Under the pieces are notes generated by a model. It saw only the letters and a program-made list of their open reading frames with translations. It made no database searches and had not been told where the DNA came from. From NCBI GenBank assembly GCA_951213105.1, contig OX578133.1, positions 137,435,203 to 137,499,202 on the forward strand: a stretch of 64,000 nt of DNA, written 5' to 3'. Every line of letters starts with the position of its first letter. Positions within the stretch are counted from its first letter, which is position 1. The DNA is from Amaurobius ferox. Taxonomy: Eukaryota; Arthropoda; Arachnida; Araneae; Amaurobiidae. The position numbers and the translations under genes are program-made. Positions 51,687 to 63,762 of this stretch are shown one piece after another.

Positions 51687-52444
51687 ATATATAATTATTA
51701 ATTATATAAATAAAAATGAAAAATAATAAACTAAGTCAAAAACATTAGAAAAATCAAAAAATAGGAAAATAAGATGCATTAACATTAATGTTTTGAATTT
51801 TATTTTCGCAAAAAAATGTAACTTTTGTCAGTATTGAAACTACGTTTTGAGCGCCCTTATGGTGGTGTGTGGTGGCATTCTCGATTATCCATTTTTCATA
51901 TGAATTACTTGTTTAGTGGGAATTTTCATCTTTGATTCATGTTCATATTCATGTTTGCATATTTGGGAAGTTGTATTCTGAATTGCTTGTCCAGTCTCCA
52001 GCTTGAACTCACTGGACGGGTTTGGGAGTAACTCCGTGAACGTTCGTGCCGCCTCCCTGGTAGAATTTCGACTTGTTCATTCCGGTGCTTCTAGATTAAG
52101 CTGTTGAGGTTGATCGTGTATACACGCGGTGGAAGAATGGTTCATGCCGCATGGTAATACAGTTTTCTTAATGTATCCTTTTTTCATTTTTTGTTGCCTG
52201 TAGTCTGAGTTTAAGTATTTATAGTAATGTACTATTGCTTAATCTGAAACAGGCATTTGTTTGGGTTAATTGGAATTGAATACTCAGACCTGACGATGAA
52301 TTTAATTCTAATTAATCATCGAATTTGGGATGGTGCTGTTCTTTTCTCTTATCGGCATTGTGGCTTTGAATTTGCTTCGGTGGTGATGTTGATATTGCTT
52401 GAATTGTATTTTTTTATTTTTACATAATTCTTATTATTACATTT

Positions 52445-52448
<4 letters not shown>
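50826..52448 (+). mobile_element. Naiad-like retroelement, copy D (different subfamily)
   Basis: 5'-truncated within the RT. It starts with stuttered duplicates of a 23-bp word (gatgatctgtataaagttat), then DDLYKVILGIFEKYNI and FKQQVGIPQGGCASSLLANL. Next come FRYLDDILCV (motif C as YLDD), FYPKNLQL, NFLDLNLNLQNCNRVINLYD and FRNIIINQVLRI, ending at TAA (51,555-51,557). The frame from DDLYK to the stop is open, so it is the least decayed RT here. The 3' part includes an A/TA tract (51,571-51,690) and the 3' module at about 52,060-52,448 (ttcattccggtgc, shared with copy A). Confidence 0.82.

Positions 52449-52499
<51 letters not shown>
52449..52499. repeat. (TA)n tract between convergent Naiads D and C
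   Basis: A pure (TA)n run; the plus-strand 3' module ends on its left and the minus-strand 3' UTR of copy C on its right. Confidence 0.9.
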
Positions 52500-52505
<6 letters not shown>

Positions 52506-55500
52506 ATTCATAAATATCGAATCAAACTAAAAGTTTTAATCATACTTAGAAAGTATGAAAAGTTAGATAAACTAAAAGTAATAAAGTAATAAAGTAAGGC
52601 GATTTCAAAATACATTTAATTCATTGCGCAAATGTAGCTTATAAATAAAATGATTTCAGTAATAAAAATATTATATGAAATTCCAATGATAGATTAGAGA
52701 TAAATTGCAACCCATATATAACCAAATTTAAACGCTTACCAAACAATTTATAACTCTGAAAAAGAAAAACAGTGCATATAAGCCAAATTACATGCTAATT
52801 CGTAAATAATAAAGAATAAAAATAGTTTATAAAAACCAAAGATATATTAAAGTTAATATGTAACGTACAAACACATTACTAATAGATAATTTGTAACACA
52901 TATATAAATACATTACTAATAAATAATAAAGCCAAAATGAGAACAATATTGAAATAAAATTGAATCATATTCCTATCATCTACTCATACGGAAAGGAAAG
53001 TTAGGCAAATAAGCACAATGCCATTCCAATTTGTAAAAAATAGAGATATTACAGTAATGGGGAGAATAAAACTAATGCAGCTCAAATCAATCAGTCATGA
53101 AGAAAAGAAAAATAATATTAAATCAATTGTAAGATTACTAAAATAGAAAAATTGAAAATAACGAAGCAATGAAGCCTAATATGTGGAAAAGCACTAGGCT
53201 TAAAAATGTAAATCATTATGATATACTTGGCTAAGAAAAAAAGCTTGTTTCTGAAATTGGAGATAGATAACATCTATAAATTCTAATTGCTGGCCAACAA
53301 GCTAGCTTAAAGATTGAAAATTAAATCGGTGTCAAATATATTGTACCTGAGGAAAATCTATACGTGTTGTCTCTTAAAGCTATAAATAACGAGAATACTG
53401 TTGCCATTCGTAAGATATAAAAGTGGAGATCAACTGTTGCCAATCGTAAGATATAAATAACAGTATTGCAAATAAGTATAAAATGTTATAAATTCACCTG
53501 TAGAAGATAACTATAAGTGAAAAATAGTGAATGCACGGAGGCAAATGTCTAAGTGAATGTGAATACATTGTAATTTATAATGCAAATACAGGAGTATGTT
53601 GATAATTAGCTCATATACGATACAAAGGAGGATGTTTAAGAATATTCATATAATTTAAACTTATTAATTATAACAGTTACTAAATATATTGAATATTTAT
53701 ATAATATACTAGTATTTTTTAGATTATTAATGTGCAAAGCCTGAAAATTTTTATCTGATAATCTAAAAATTCTGAAAAGTTAAGTATAATATGTCTAAAC
53801 AATTGAATAGAGTTGCAGGAATTAAATAGTAATATTTTATTAATATTAAAATGAAAATTATCTTTTTTATCATATAAATTAGTAACTATCCTATTAGCTG
53901 GTTCAATAATTAGATTTAAATCCAAAACTTTAACACTATTACTAATAGAGGCTTCATTAGAGGAATTAATTCCAAATTATCCGGATAGAAATCTATATCC
54001 ATGGCATTGTTAACAGTAAATACTAAACAAATCAGATCATCAACATATCTGTAAATTTTATAATCAGTTGAAGTAAAAGAATTTCCTTAATGATAAAGGT
54101 ATAAATTAGCTAACATGCTGCTACTACAGCCACCTTGTGGAACTCCTGAGATTTGTAAGTATAATTTATTACCTTGAAAAATATATTTATTGAGTAATAC
54201 AAAGTGGAGAAGTTCAGGATTTTTTTTAATTTTAATAAGATGAGAATGATTAGTAATAAAAGCATTATAAAGAGCTAAAATTACATCATAAAGATCAGTA
54301 ATATTTATATTATTAAAAAGATAAAGTCAAAAGTTTGAAAACCTATAAATTTACTAAGAGATGTTAATTTATTCCTTAATGTTATTTAGAATAAAGTATT
54401 TATTATATACTAGAATGACGTAAACTATCATTTAGTACGTTTAAAATATTAAATAGTAATTTGCTAGCAGTAGTAAAATAAGAGTTATGACCACTAGTAA
54501 TAGTTCTAAATCTAATATGATTTTTATGAAATTTAAGCATAATCACAATATATGGAAATTTTACAAATTTGTAATTAATATTTAAATCACTATACATATT
54601 TATAATTTTCTGTTTGATACTAATTATAGAGTGTGAATCAAGTTTAAATAGACTATTATTCTTTAAATAATCTAACAGAAATTGTATATAGAATTCTATA
54701 CAGATAATAGCATGATTATTAGAGGCTTTATCATAATAAATAATAACAAAATATTTTTGTAAATCAATGATAGAGTTTTTTATATTATCAATAGAAAATA
54801 AAGGTCTAGACAATTTAATTAATACTGCTAATTGTATTTTTAATAAATTTTAAAAAAGTAAATTTTTACGTGTTAAATGCCTCCAATGGCAGAGCATATT
54901 TACAAGCTAATTTATAAATATATTTATCAAGGTCAAGATTAATTGACTTTAATACATTAGAAGAGTTGTTACTAGATTGTAACCTGAATTTAGTACCAAA
55001 GGATATAACAGTTCTTAAAGAATCGTCTTTAACTATGCCTGAGTCTCTTGGAATAATATGACCCAATAGTGGATTAATATAATTAGCATAATTATCATCT
55101 TTGTAAATACAATCATTATCTAAACTAGCCATGGCATCTATATCTATAGAGAGAGATTGAAAAATATCATTAAAATTAAAAATAGCTCTTCCAATAGGCT
55201 TATAGTATTTAAAAGTCTTAGTAAAATTCAAATCCTTAATAGGAAATAAATAATTATATTTATTAAATAAATCATTAAAATTAATAGTATTATAAATAGG
55301 ATGTTTAAAAGAAATGACACAATAAGAAATAGAAGAACGATTGTTATTTTGAAATTGATTAAGATTTAATTTTAAATACTTAGATCTAGTAATGAGCAAA
55401 TCATAAAATATATGATTAAAATGTTCATTTGTTAGATTTAATTTTAAGAAAATGGCATAAACGTTTTTTAAATATTTTTACTTAATTGAAAATACCCATG

Positions 55501-56163
55501 ATTTTATTAATTTCCATTGATAAGTACTATTAAATCGATGATGTAAACATTCAATCTGTGGTTTGTAATCATGATGTTTGTAACTTCCTTTACCTCGTTT
55601 TAGTCGTTTGTGTATAACATATTTTCTATTTAGCAAATGGGGATTCAAAACAAGGTGATTAAAAATAGAGTATTTATTATCTATCTACTAAATTATTTTT
55701 TACAATATATTGCCATTTAGATATAATTGATTTAAAGCATATGGAAAAAGAGTACAATTTGATTTAATATAGAAGTTTTCAAAAAATATCTTGTCGGCTA
55801 GATCAGTTTTTATATCCAAAATATGTATAGTAATATTTTCAAAACCGTGTTTAGCAAAGTGTTTATATTCAATTTTATTAGAAATAGAAAGAAAATTATT
55901 ATTGAGAATATATTTTTTGACATGATCTGTATTAATATTCACATGTAGATGAATTGGATTACTAGTTAGTACTATGTAAGAAAAATTAGAAATGTTACAA
56001 GTTAACTTATAGATGCAATTAAAAACCTTGCAGAAAGACAAATGCTATTATAATTTGTGGTTTGAGCGTTAGAAGCAGAAGGGTTGGTTTAGCAATTGTT
56101 ACTGTTACATTTATTTAAATTATAATTTTTAGTCGGGTAATCATTATAATTAAAACTATCCAT
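52500..56163 (-). mobile_element. Near-full-length Naiad-like retroelement, copy C
   Basis: The minus strand starts with ATG at 56,163 (MDSFNYNDYPTKNYNLNKCN), with a stop after NSNNC. A GIY-YIG-like block follows (about 56,035-55,700). The linker carries INPLLGHIIPRDSGIVKDDS (55,080-55,020), where the CxC motif is reduced to CIY. The RT then reads IYYDKASNNHAIICIEFY and RFRTITSGHNSYFTTASKLL (54,813-54,410), with SGVPQGGCSSSMLANLYLYH and YRYVDDLICLVF at 54,170-54,010. The 3' UTR of about 1.2 kb ends at the (TA)n at 52,499. Several TAA stops and frameshifts make it inactive. The endonuclease-first order identifies it as Naiad-type rather than canonical Penelope. Confidence 0.86.
55700..56041 (-). 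pseudogene. N-terminal GIY-YIG-like endonuclease of Naiad copy C
   Basis: It reads CKVFNCIYKLTCNISNFSYI, then VLTSNPIHLHVNIN and KYKHFAKHG-like EYKHFAKHGFENITIHILD. The spacing 'C..V..CIYKLTC..S.FSYIVLT...HLHVNIN' follows the PLE GIY-YIG pattern, including paired Cys. The conserved Gly-Arg of the endonuclease and the catalytic Glu are not clearly preserved. After it comes KIFFENFYIKSNCTLFPYALN. It lies upstream of the RT in the same strand, the permuted order. Confidence 0.7.
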
Positions 56164-56949
56164 AGCACAAAGTTAGTAATATGATATCGGGCTAGACAAT
56201 TCCCAACGTGAATCGAAAATACCGGGCAATATCTATCACATTATATAATAATTAGGATATATATATTTGCCAGTCTCTAAAACGTAAATGTTGTGTAGAT
56301 CATAATAGAATAAGGATAATTATAAGTATGACAATAATATATATAGAATAATATACAAAAGACATGAAATAGTTGGTTATGGAAAAATTCATATAAACAA
56401 ATAAGTGCATGTAAAACCATATTCTAATGAAAGTAAGGAAGATATTACATAATAAAAATAAAAAGATTTAACATTATAGTTACCACCAATTTAGAACTTC
56501 ATTAAATAAAACACTAGGTATTATCATATAATACAAATAGTGTAATTCATAGAATCATAATAAATCCAATTCATATACTATACATATACATATAAAAATA
56601 AAAAAATAAAAATAATTGTACCGATAAGTACAGTTTTTTAAAATAAGCTTCAATAAATAACCAACAGAATAAATCATAACCTCGCAAATTATTACCCAAC
56701 TCATAAAATATGAAATAATAGTGAGAAAGAATAACGACAGATGACAACACTAGATATTAAATATTAAAAAACTAAAAACGGTTTATTATCTATAGGTTAA
56801 AAAAATAATAATAGCTATATGTTAAATTATAACAAAAGTAATAGACAAAGCTAAAAACTACTAGGGGTATAATTTAATACGTAATGAAGTAGTAACGATC
56901 TATAAATCAAAAGAAAAAAATCTATAAGAATATTCATAGGCAAATAACA
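56164..56949 (-). other. AT-rich stretch upstream of Naiad copy C, possible 5' UTR
   Basis: No coding signal. It is strand-asymmetric (A-rich on plus), like the rest of copy C, so it may be its 5' untranslated region; the border cannot be set. Confidence 0.35.
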
Positions 56950-57338
<389 letters not shown>

Positions 57339-58480
57339 TAAATAATGTCAAAGAGATAAATGCTTCTCAGCGAGTTTTCATTAAATTGAACTGAAATTTT
57401 CAGAGAACACTTACAATATTGAAATAATTATATGTGCCAAAACATGAAAATTAATCAGCTACATTCACTAATTTAGAAAATAGCAAATAAAATAACACTC
57501 AAAATATCACAAAACGTCTGTGATACTGTTTGTTCACCGGCCACCTGCTTCTGGAAGCTGTGATGGATAATTGATTTGGCTGTCTTTTACCGTTTTCCCA
57601 GATTAAAACTAATTTTGAGGCTGAAATTTCAATGGATTTTTTACTTTAAATGTTTATCACTTTTAAACTAATTCGAATATTTAAAAATCAGTAGGGGACG
57701 AAGGCGAAATTTTCTAGTTCAGCTTACGTCCTCGCATGTATTTCTCACCTGTAAACATGACAAAATAAACAAACAGAAGGATAAATGCGCCAGTTTAATC
57801 TATAAGTGATTTATCTAACAAATTTTGGAAAATTTCGTTGCTTAATTTTGGAGCTAGAATGGATATACTATGCACAGACACACACTCAAACACACTTCAC
57901 ACTGAAAATGGCGTATTCTTGTTCTAAAGAGGCCAAAACTTGTAGATCCCTCGATAGCTCGATTTCCAATTTTCTACCCAATTCCAATACTTTTCCTATA
58001 CATTACCATTGAAAGGAAAGTAAATACATAATACTGATCACATTGCCCATCGTACAGATGAATCGCACAAAGGTTTTTAGATCTTTAGTTTCGGAATATA
58101 GAGCATGGGTATTTAATTTGAACTTAGATGTAGTCTGAAACATTTATTCTTCTGTTTGAATATCCACACATGACTAGCACAACTGTTTTCTTAAATGTAG
58201 CCAAAACATTTATCATTTCCCTTGAATATTCACAGCCCCATGTGGAAATGTTAAGTACCTCGGCTTTGTTACTGTCTTCAGCAGCAGCAGTATTTTATTT
58301 CACCAAGTAGGTGAGCCTCAGCCAAGTGGAAATCAAGCATTACAGCATTAGAGCAAAAGTATTATTTACATATACGGAAGTTGATATTGAATCTAACTAA
58401 CTTTTTAATTAATATATATAAAAAAAAGGAGGAATACATCTTCACATTTCCCACAACTCAAATAACACTTATTTTGAAAT

Positions 58481-58600
58481 TGGATGTAGTCTAAACAGAT
58501 GTAGAATGGGATGTAGTGTCTAAGAATTAGTAGAATTAGATTTAGTGTCTAAACAGTTGTAGTCTAAACAGATGTAGAATTAGATGTAGTCTAAACTTTA
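58481..58600 (+). repeat. Short tandem repeat of gatgtagtctaaaca
   Basis: At least five degenerate 15-22-bp units of gatgtag(aat)..gtctaaaca follow one another. Confidence 0.7.
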
Positions 58601-58654
58601 TTATTTTGCTTATTTGTTTTGCAAAACTTCCAATTACCCGTGTTTTAATTTAAA

Positions 58655-58770
58655 AATTTATCTATTTAGCGTCATTTTTGTTAATTGAGCGTCGCTTTCG
58701 TCACTGGCGACATTTTCGTCAATTTGTCAAAATTTTCTTCAATTTGGTGACATTTAAAAAAATTCTTCAT
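58655..58770 (-). repeat. Inverted copy of the short-period repeat at 0.3 kb
   Basis: Read on the minus strand it gives gacgaaaatgtcgccagtga and aaaatgacgctaaatag, matching the units at 241-395. Confidence 0.55.
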
Positions 58771-59191
58771 TTTTTTCACCAAGGTTAAATGATTAAATTA
58801 TCCTTTTCTAAGGGACTAAGGTAAAGTAGCTGAACATTTTACTAACCCAATACTTTAATTAGAAATTTTGTAATATTATATATAACCTGAAAATTCATAT
58901 CCAGTATGGTAACCAATGAACTCAGATCTGAAAAACTTTTCCACTTTGCAATGCAATGACTTCATTTTTGTGTCACAACGTAACATGCATGAGGCTTTTA
59001 AGAATTTTAGTTTAGAATAATGGAAGGGTTTGACCTAGAAATTAAAATTTATAGCGGACCTGTCTTATCCTATTTGTGAACATACCTGAAAATTTCGCCA
59101 AAATCAATTTGAATGAATTTTTCATATCGACATGTCGTTTGAATAAGAAGAAAAAGTAGAAGATTAATTTACTGCCTTCTGAAATTCAAAA

Positions 59192-59224
59192 GGTTGTATC
59201 TTTGTCTCTTTTGAAGATACAACC
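59192..59224. repeat. Perfect 11-bp inverted repeat
   Basis: GGTTGTATCTT and AAGATACAACC are separated by 11 nt. A small hairpin about 90 bp before the hAT end; no known role. Confidence 0.7.
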
Positions 59225-60568
59225 ATGCGGCGACTTTTGAATAATCTAGACCTTTCTAACTGGCCATATCAAATTCTTTCACCCACTGTAGCTTCTGAGA
59301 TATAGGTATAGGGTCAGGGCCGTCTTAACGCATGGGCACTCTGGGCAGTCGCCAGGGGCCCTCACGATATAGGGGCCTCCAAATTCAAAAAAGGTTAGGG
59401 GGCCATAAAAAAAATCAAATATCATTTTTTTGTCATAAAATCTATTTTTTTTAAATTTCGGATGGCCCCATCGGATTTCTAGAGGCCAGCAAATTAAATT
59501 AAAAATCTTGTTTTTGAAAATAGACTAATTTAAAATTCTGAAAGAATTGGTAGAAAGAAAAAGAATTGGTTGGAAAGAGAAAGTATGACAAACTCAAGAA
59601 ATGAGAAACGTGTTTTTAATTTCTGATACGCGTCAGCGTATTTCCTGGGTCTCAATGACCTCACAGCGTCACCGGCTAGACATGTGTGAACAGCGTCGTT
59701 TGTTTTACTTTGCTTTTGGAAATCTTGCGATAGAGAGAGAGAGAGACACGTTTTCTATACGTCTGTTCGTTAAATTCAAGTAAGTTTGGAAAATCATTTT
59801 CAAATTTTTCCCGAATAATTAAATTTGATTTTTAATTGAAACTTGACTTTTAGTATTACTATTTACAAGTAGTTAGAATGAGAGATCTTAAAATTATGCA
59901 TTTTAAAGTCAAGCGTTTTTCAATTCAAATCTAGGTAGGCTTAACTGTATCATTTGTCGCGTATAAAAATCTGTATTCTTTATTATTAATTTATAATATT
60001 TTAGGTGCGACGTATAGTAAGATAAATAGAATTAAAATAAACATGGTTGTAGTCTAGTAATTAAAATAAACATAAGTTTGAGGTAGTCTCAATCGTTCCT
60101 ATTTAGAATTAAGAATACTATTGATTCCTTTCCGAAACTGTGTGCGAATGTACCATAATGTATTGAAGGAAAAGGAATATTTTTGTTTAAAATTTAAAAT
60201 TTTAATGATTTTTAATTGACACTGGTTTGTTTATTGTCACGGTTTTTGAACGATCGCTCTTCAAGTGGTTATCACTTTTTCTTTTCTAAATTCAATACTT
60301 CATTGTGATATCTACATCTGTAAACTGAAGAATTTATTTGTGCAATTGCAAATTTTTCTCAAAATAGCCCTTGCAGTTTAGTCCTTATATATGTTATATT
60401 GTGGGCTCAGGCAGGCAAATAATGAACTTGTTCGCATGGACAGGGATTAATTTCTATAGATAGGTCTATCAGAGCTCTCATTGCTTTACAAAACTTTTTT
60501 CTTCTTTGTATCTTACAAGTTGTCTGGATATTTGAATTATTTAATTATTAGAGATTAAGTTATTATGT

Positions 60569-60655
60569 ACTAGTCGCCTTCGGCGACCAGCCTGTTCACT
60601 ACCCTTGAAAATTCTGACCGTGGCAAACTCGCTGGCGCCATAACCCCGTGGAGTT
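60569..60655 (+). repeat. Older repeat with a TCGCCTTCGGCGA hairpin, split by the SINE
   Basis: It starts ctagtcgccttcggcgacca, a perfect short hairpin, and continues to ccataaccccgtggagtt. It resumes after the SINE at 60,923 (gttaacaaagtttgttctag). The CTAGT word and GC hairpin recall a Helitron 3' end, but no Helitron body is visible. Confidence 0.45.
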
Positions 60656-60922
60656 GTTGTTGAGACCCAGACCATACGACCTACCAGAAAGGTGCAAGGT
60701 AGCTATTTGGACCACCCAATTTAGACCGGAACCAAGTGGGGGAGACATCCACAGGGACCGTACCCTCCTTCCCCTACCACCAACCTCTCGGAAAAACTTA
60801 CGGACCAACATGTTTAACGTGATCGTACTCCGCTTGCTGCAGTTTTGGCAGTGGCGGAAATCGAACCCGGGCCTACCGAGTGCAAATCCCGCGTGCTAAC
60901 ACCACTGGGCTACCGAGCCCTC
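60656..60922 (-). mobile_element. tRNA-headed SINE of the shared-body family
   Basis: The minus strand starts GAGGGCTCGGTAGCCCAGTG (box A) with box B GGTTCGATTTCCGCC, then the same body as the 12.4-kb element and a CAA-rich tail. Exact 14-bp duplications AACCCCGTGGAGTT lie at 60642-60655 and 60923-60936. It interrupts an older repeat within the hAT element. It is the best template for seeing what the 5S-headed copy lost. Confidence 0.92.
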
Positions 60923-61264
60923 AACCCCGTGGAGTTAACAAAGTTTGTTCTAGTTTAATGACGTTAAAACCATAATTTAATCATTTAAATGTTTTAATGA
61001 CCATATGCTAAGCTCTTAATTCCATCATTTAAAGTATAACGTAATTTTCTAATAAATTTAATAATTTCATATAAATGTAATAATTTCACTCTGTATACTG
61101 TTACCACCACCCAATGTATACAATACATCACCGCAATTCAATCTACCATAATTCAATCATTTAAATTTTATAATGACCATATGTTGAAATATAACGTAAT
61201 TTTCTAACCCGATGCACAATCTCCAAATATAACGTAATTTTCTAACCCGATCCACAATCTCCAT

Positions 61265-61340
61265 AACTTTATTTTTATTTATTTTTTCTCCATGGAAACA
61301 CCGTGCGTCTGCGTGCGCAGTGCGTTGCGGGTAAAAAACT
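61265..61340 (+). promoter_or_regulatory. GC-rich block upstream of the hAT transposase
   Basis: It contains CCATGGAAACACCGTGCG and TGCGTGCGCAGTGCGTTGCG, the only CpG-dense block in the element's 5' region, about 300 bp before the coding part. It is likely the transposase promoter, by position only. Confidence 0.3.
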
Positions 61341-61632
61341 TCAATAGCGGTTTTGCCGAGAAACTGAAATTCGGAAATTCTTAAAATTCGGATCTTGCGG
61401 CTATTTTTTATTGTTTCTTGATCAGATTGGGCTTGAAAGAAAGCCTAATGTTTGAGCTTTCTAAAAAATGTAAATTATTAGTCGAAATTGTCGGTACTTT
61501 TTCCGATGCGAGGATTTAAAAACGAGAATTCGTTTTTTGAACCGAAAGTGACTTCTGTTTTAAAATCTTAAAAAAATATTAGAAACATTAGGAACATTAA
61601 GGATACTAATACCGTGGAATACTGTATTCGTA

Positions 61633-63762
61633 GTGGGCCGACATTATGTCAGAATCATGACTGCAACCTTTCAAACTCAAGTAGAGTGTATGATAGAGCC
61701 AGAAGAGAGACAAGGTACTTATCAAAGAATGTGTTCAAACGTGAACTGCGGACGCGAATGGTTACTGTATTCACCATCGCAAGGTTGTTTGTACTGTTTT
61801 GCATGTAGCCAATTGTCCAATAAAGAATATCCCTTTGTTTCATCGGGATTCGATGACTGGAAACACAGCAATCTTATTGTAGAACATGAAAATGGAGTAG
61901 AACTTATGAAGTTCATGGCAGCATATTTTATTCGGCATAAAGAAACTGGATGTGTAGATTCTTTGTTGATTAAACATCATCTCTCAGAGCAGGAGTACTG
62001 GCGTAAAGTGTTGACACATGTGATTTCTGTCATTCGCTTTCTTGCCTCCAGAGGTTTGACATTTCGTGGGGATAATCAAACTATTGGGTCGCCAAAAAAC
62101 GGAAACTTTTTAGGTATTCTAGAGCTGTTGAGTGAATTTGACCCTTTTTTGGAATAGCATCTCAAACTGTACAGAAATGCTGGAAAGGGGAACCCATCAT
62201 ATCTATCAGCAAATATATGCGAGTAATTTAGTCAATTAATGGGGCAACGTGTTCTTTCTACTATTCCAGAAGAAATAAAAGCGTCAAAGTATTATTCAAT
62301 TATTCAATAAGTGTAGATTCTACTCCAGACATCTTACATCTTGATCAACTGGCATTTATTATCCGGTACATTCGAGGATATGAGTCTATGGAGCGTTTCA
62401 TTCAGTTCATTCCCATCTTTTCTCAAGGAGCAAAGAATCTAGCAGACACTGTTGTGCATGTTTTGAACGAGAACAAAATTCCAATATCAAACCTGCGTGG
62501 TCAGTCATATGACAATGCTTCCAATATGTCTGGACGCTATACAGGATTGCAGACACGGATCCGTGAACTGAACGAGTTCGCTATTTATGTTCCCTGTGCT
62601 GGACACAGCCTGAATTTGTGGGAGTAACAGCGGTAAAGTGTTGTCTACAGACTGTAAAATTCTTTAACTTTGTTCAGCGTCTATATTCCTTTTTCTCGGG
62701 TTCTACATATCGGTGGAATATTCTAACATCATCTTTAGGAAAAGATCATTTTGTGATCAAATGTCTGTTCGATACGAGATGGTCATCACAGTTTGATGCT
62801 GTCCATGCTGTATATGGAGGTTTCGAGAAAATCAAAAATGCACTGGATTCTCTATCAGCTGATGCTGACCAGGGAGCGAACACAAGGCGGGAGGCAGAAG
62901 GATGATTAAGCAAGAAAATGGAAAAACTGGAAATGATATTTCTGACAATTTTATGGAATGACATTCTGCAAAGAGTGAACAAAACAAGCAAAGTCTTCCA
63001 GTCAAAAGATGTGAACATACTTGTGGTCATAAATCTTCTTGAGTCTCTGAAAACGTATCTTCAAGATATTTGAGGCAAGTTTAGTGAATATGAATTGAAG
63101 GCCAAGAATAGGTGTCCAGAATCGGATTATAGCGATGTGAAAAAGCGAGAAAGAAAGCGAAGTATGCGTCTTACTGCATATGATGGACCAGAAGAAGAAA
63201 TATATCTACATAAAAGTGAAAAGTTTAAAGTGGAAACATTCTTTCCTGTTTGGATTCTCTGAGCTCTGAATTAACTAAATGTGCAGAAGCTTATTCTTCG
63301 ATTGGAAATATGTTTTCCTTTTTCAGTCAATTGAAAACAATTGCTTGCAATGAATTAAGCAAAAGGTGTAAGTATCTAGCTAATGTGTATCACCAAGACT
63401 TTGATTATCGAGATCTTCTAAAGGAGTGCGTACATCTCAAACACTACATAGTTCTTGATAAAAAGTGTGAAACTCTCCCTGCCTTATACAGAAAAATAAT
63501 TTCCGACTACTTGAAATCTGTGTTTCTAAATGTCGAAATTGTACTCAGATTGTTTATGTGTATGATAATAACTAACTGTACGGGAGAACGTTCTTTCTCA
63601 AGATTAAAACTTATAAAGAATCAGCTTCGCCACGCAATGGGGCAGCAGCGTTTAAACTGGCTTTCTCTCATGTGCATGGAAAATGATATCTTAAAAACCA
63701 TTGACTTCATTCCAATTATAAATCAATTCACTGAAAAGAAATTTCGCAAACGTTTGTGTTGA
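61633..63762 (+). pseudogene. hAT transposase, ZMYM1/DUF4371 type, broken by stops
   Basis: hAT transposases cut and paste DNA with an RNase H-like D,D,E core split by an alpha-helical insertion. Blocks in order: a TTF-type zinc-finger-like start (CSNVNCGREWLLYSPSQGCL, YCFACSQLS); FDDWKHSNLIVEHENG; YWRKVLTHVISVIRFLASRG and GNFLGILELLSEFDPFLE, then a stop at 62,155. VDSTPDILHLDQLAFIIRYI follows (first catalytic Asp), LRGQSYDNASNMSG (second Asp), YVPCAGHSLNL (C..H motif) and FDTRWSSQFDAVHAVYG. The C-terminal dimerisation block reads NVEIVLRLFMCMIITNCTGE, then RSFSRLKLIKNQLRHAM (catalytic Glu in GERSFS), ending RKRLC at TGA. At least four in-frame stops or shifts (near 62,155, 62,227, 62,310 and 63,260) make it a pseudogene, though the catalytic residues remain. 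Confidence 0.85.

Larger units (their letters stand above)
57339..59314. other. AT-rich DNA before the hAT element
   Basis: Contains the short tandem at 58.48 kb, the inverted dispersed repeat at 58.66 kb and a small hairpin at 59.19 kb. No gene. Confidence 0.5.

Noticed and set aside
39095..56163. Selenocysteine-coding UGA codons in the Naiads, as reported in spiders
   Set aside because: Most stops examined in copies A and C are TAA or TAG. The one TGA, in copy A, sits at a frameshift rather than a conserved Cys position, and the CxC cysteines of copy A are coded normally. No selenocysteine insertion element was identified.
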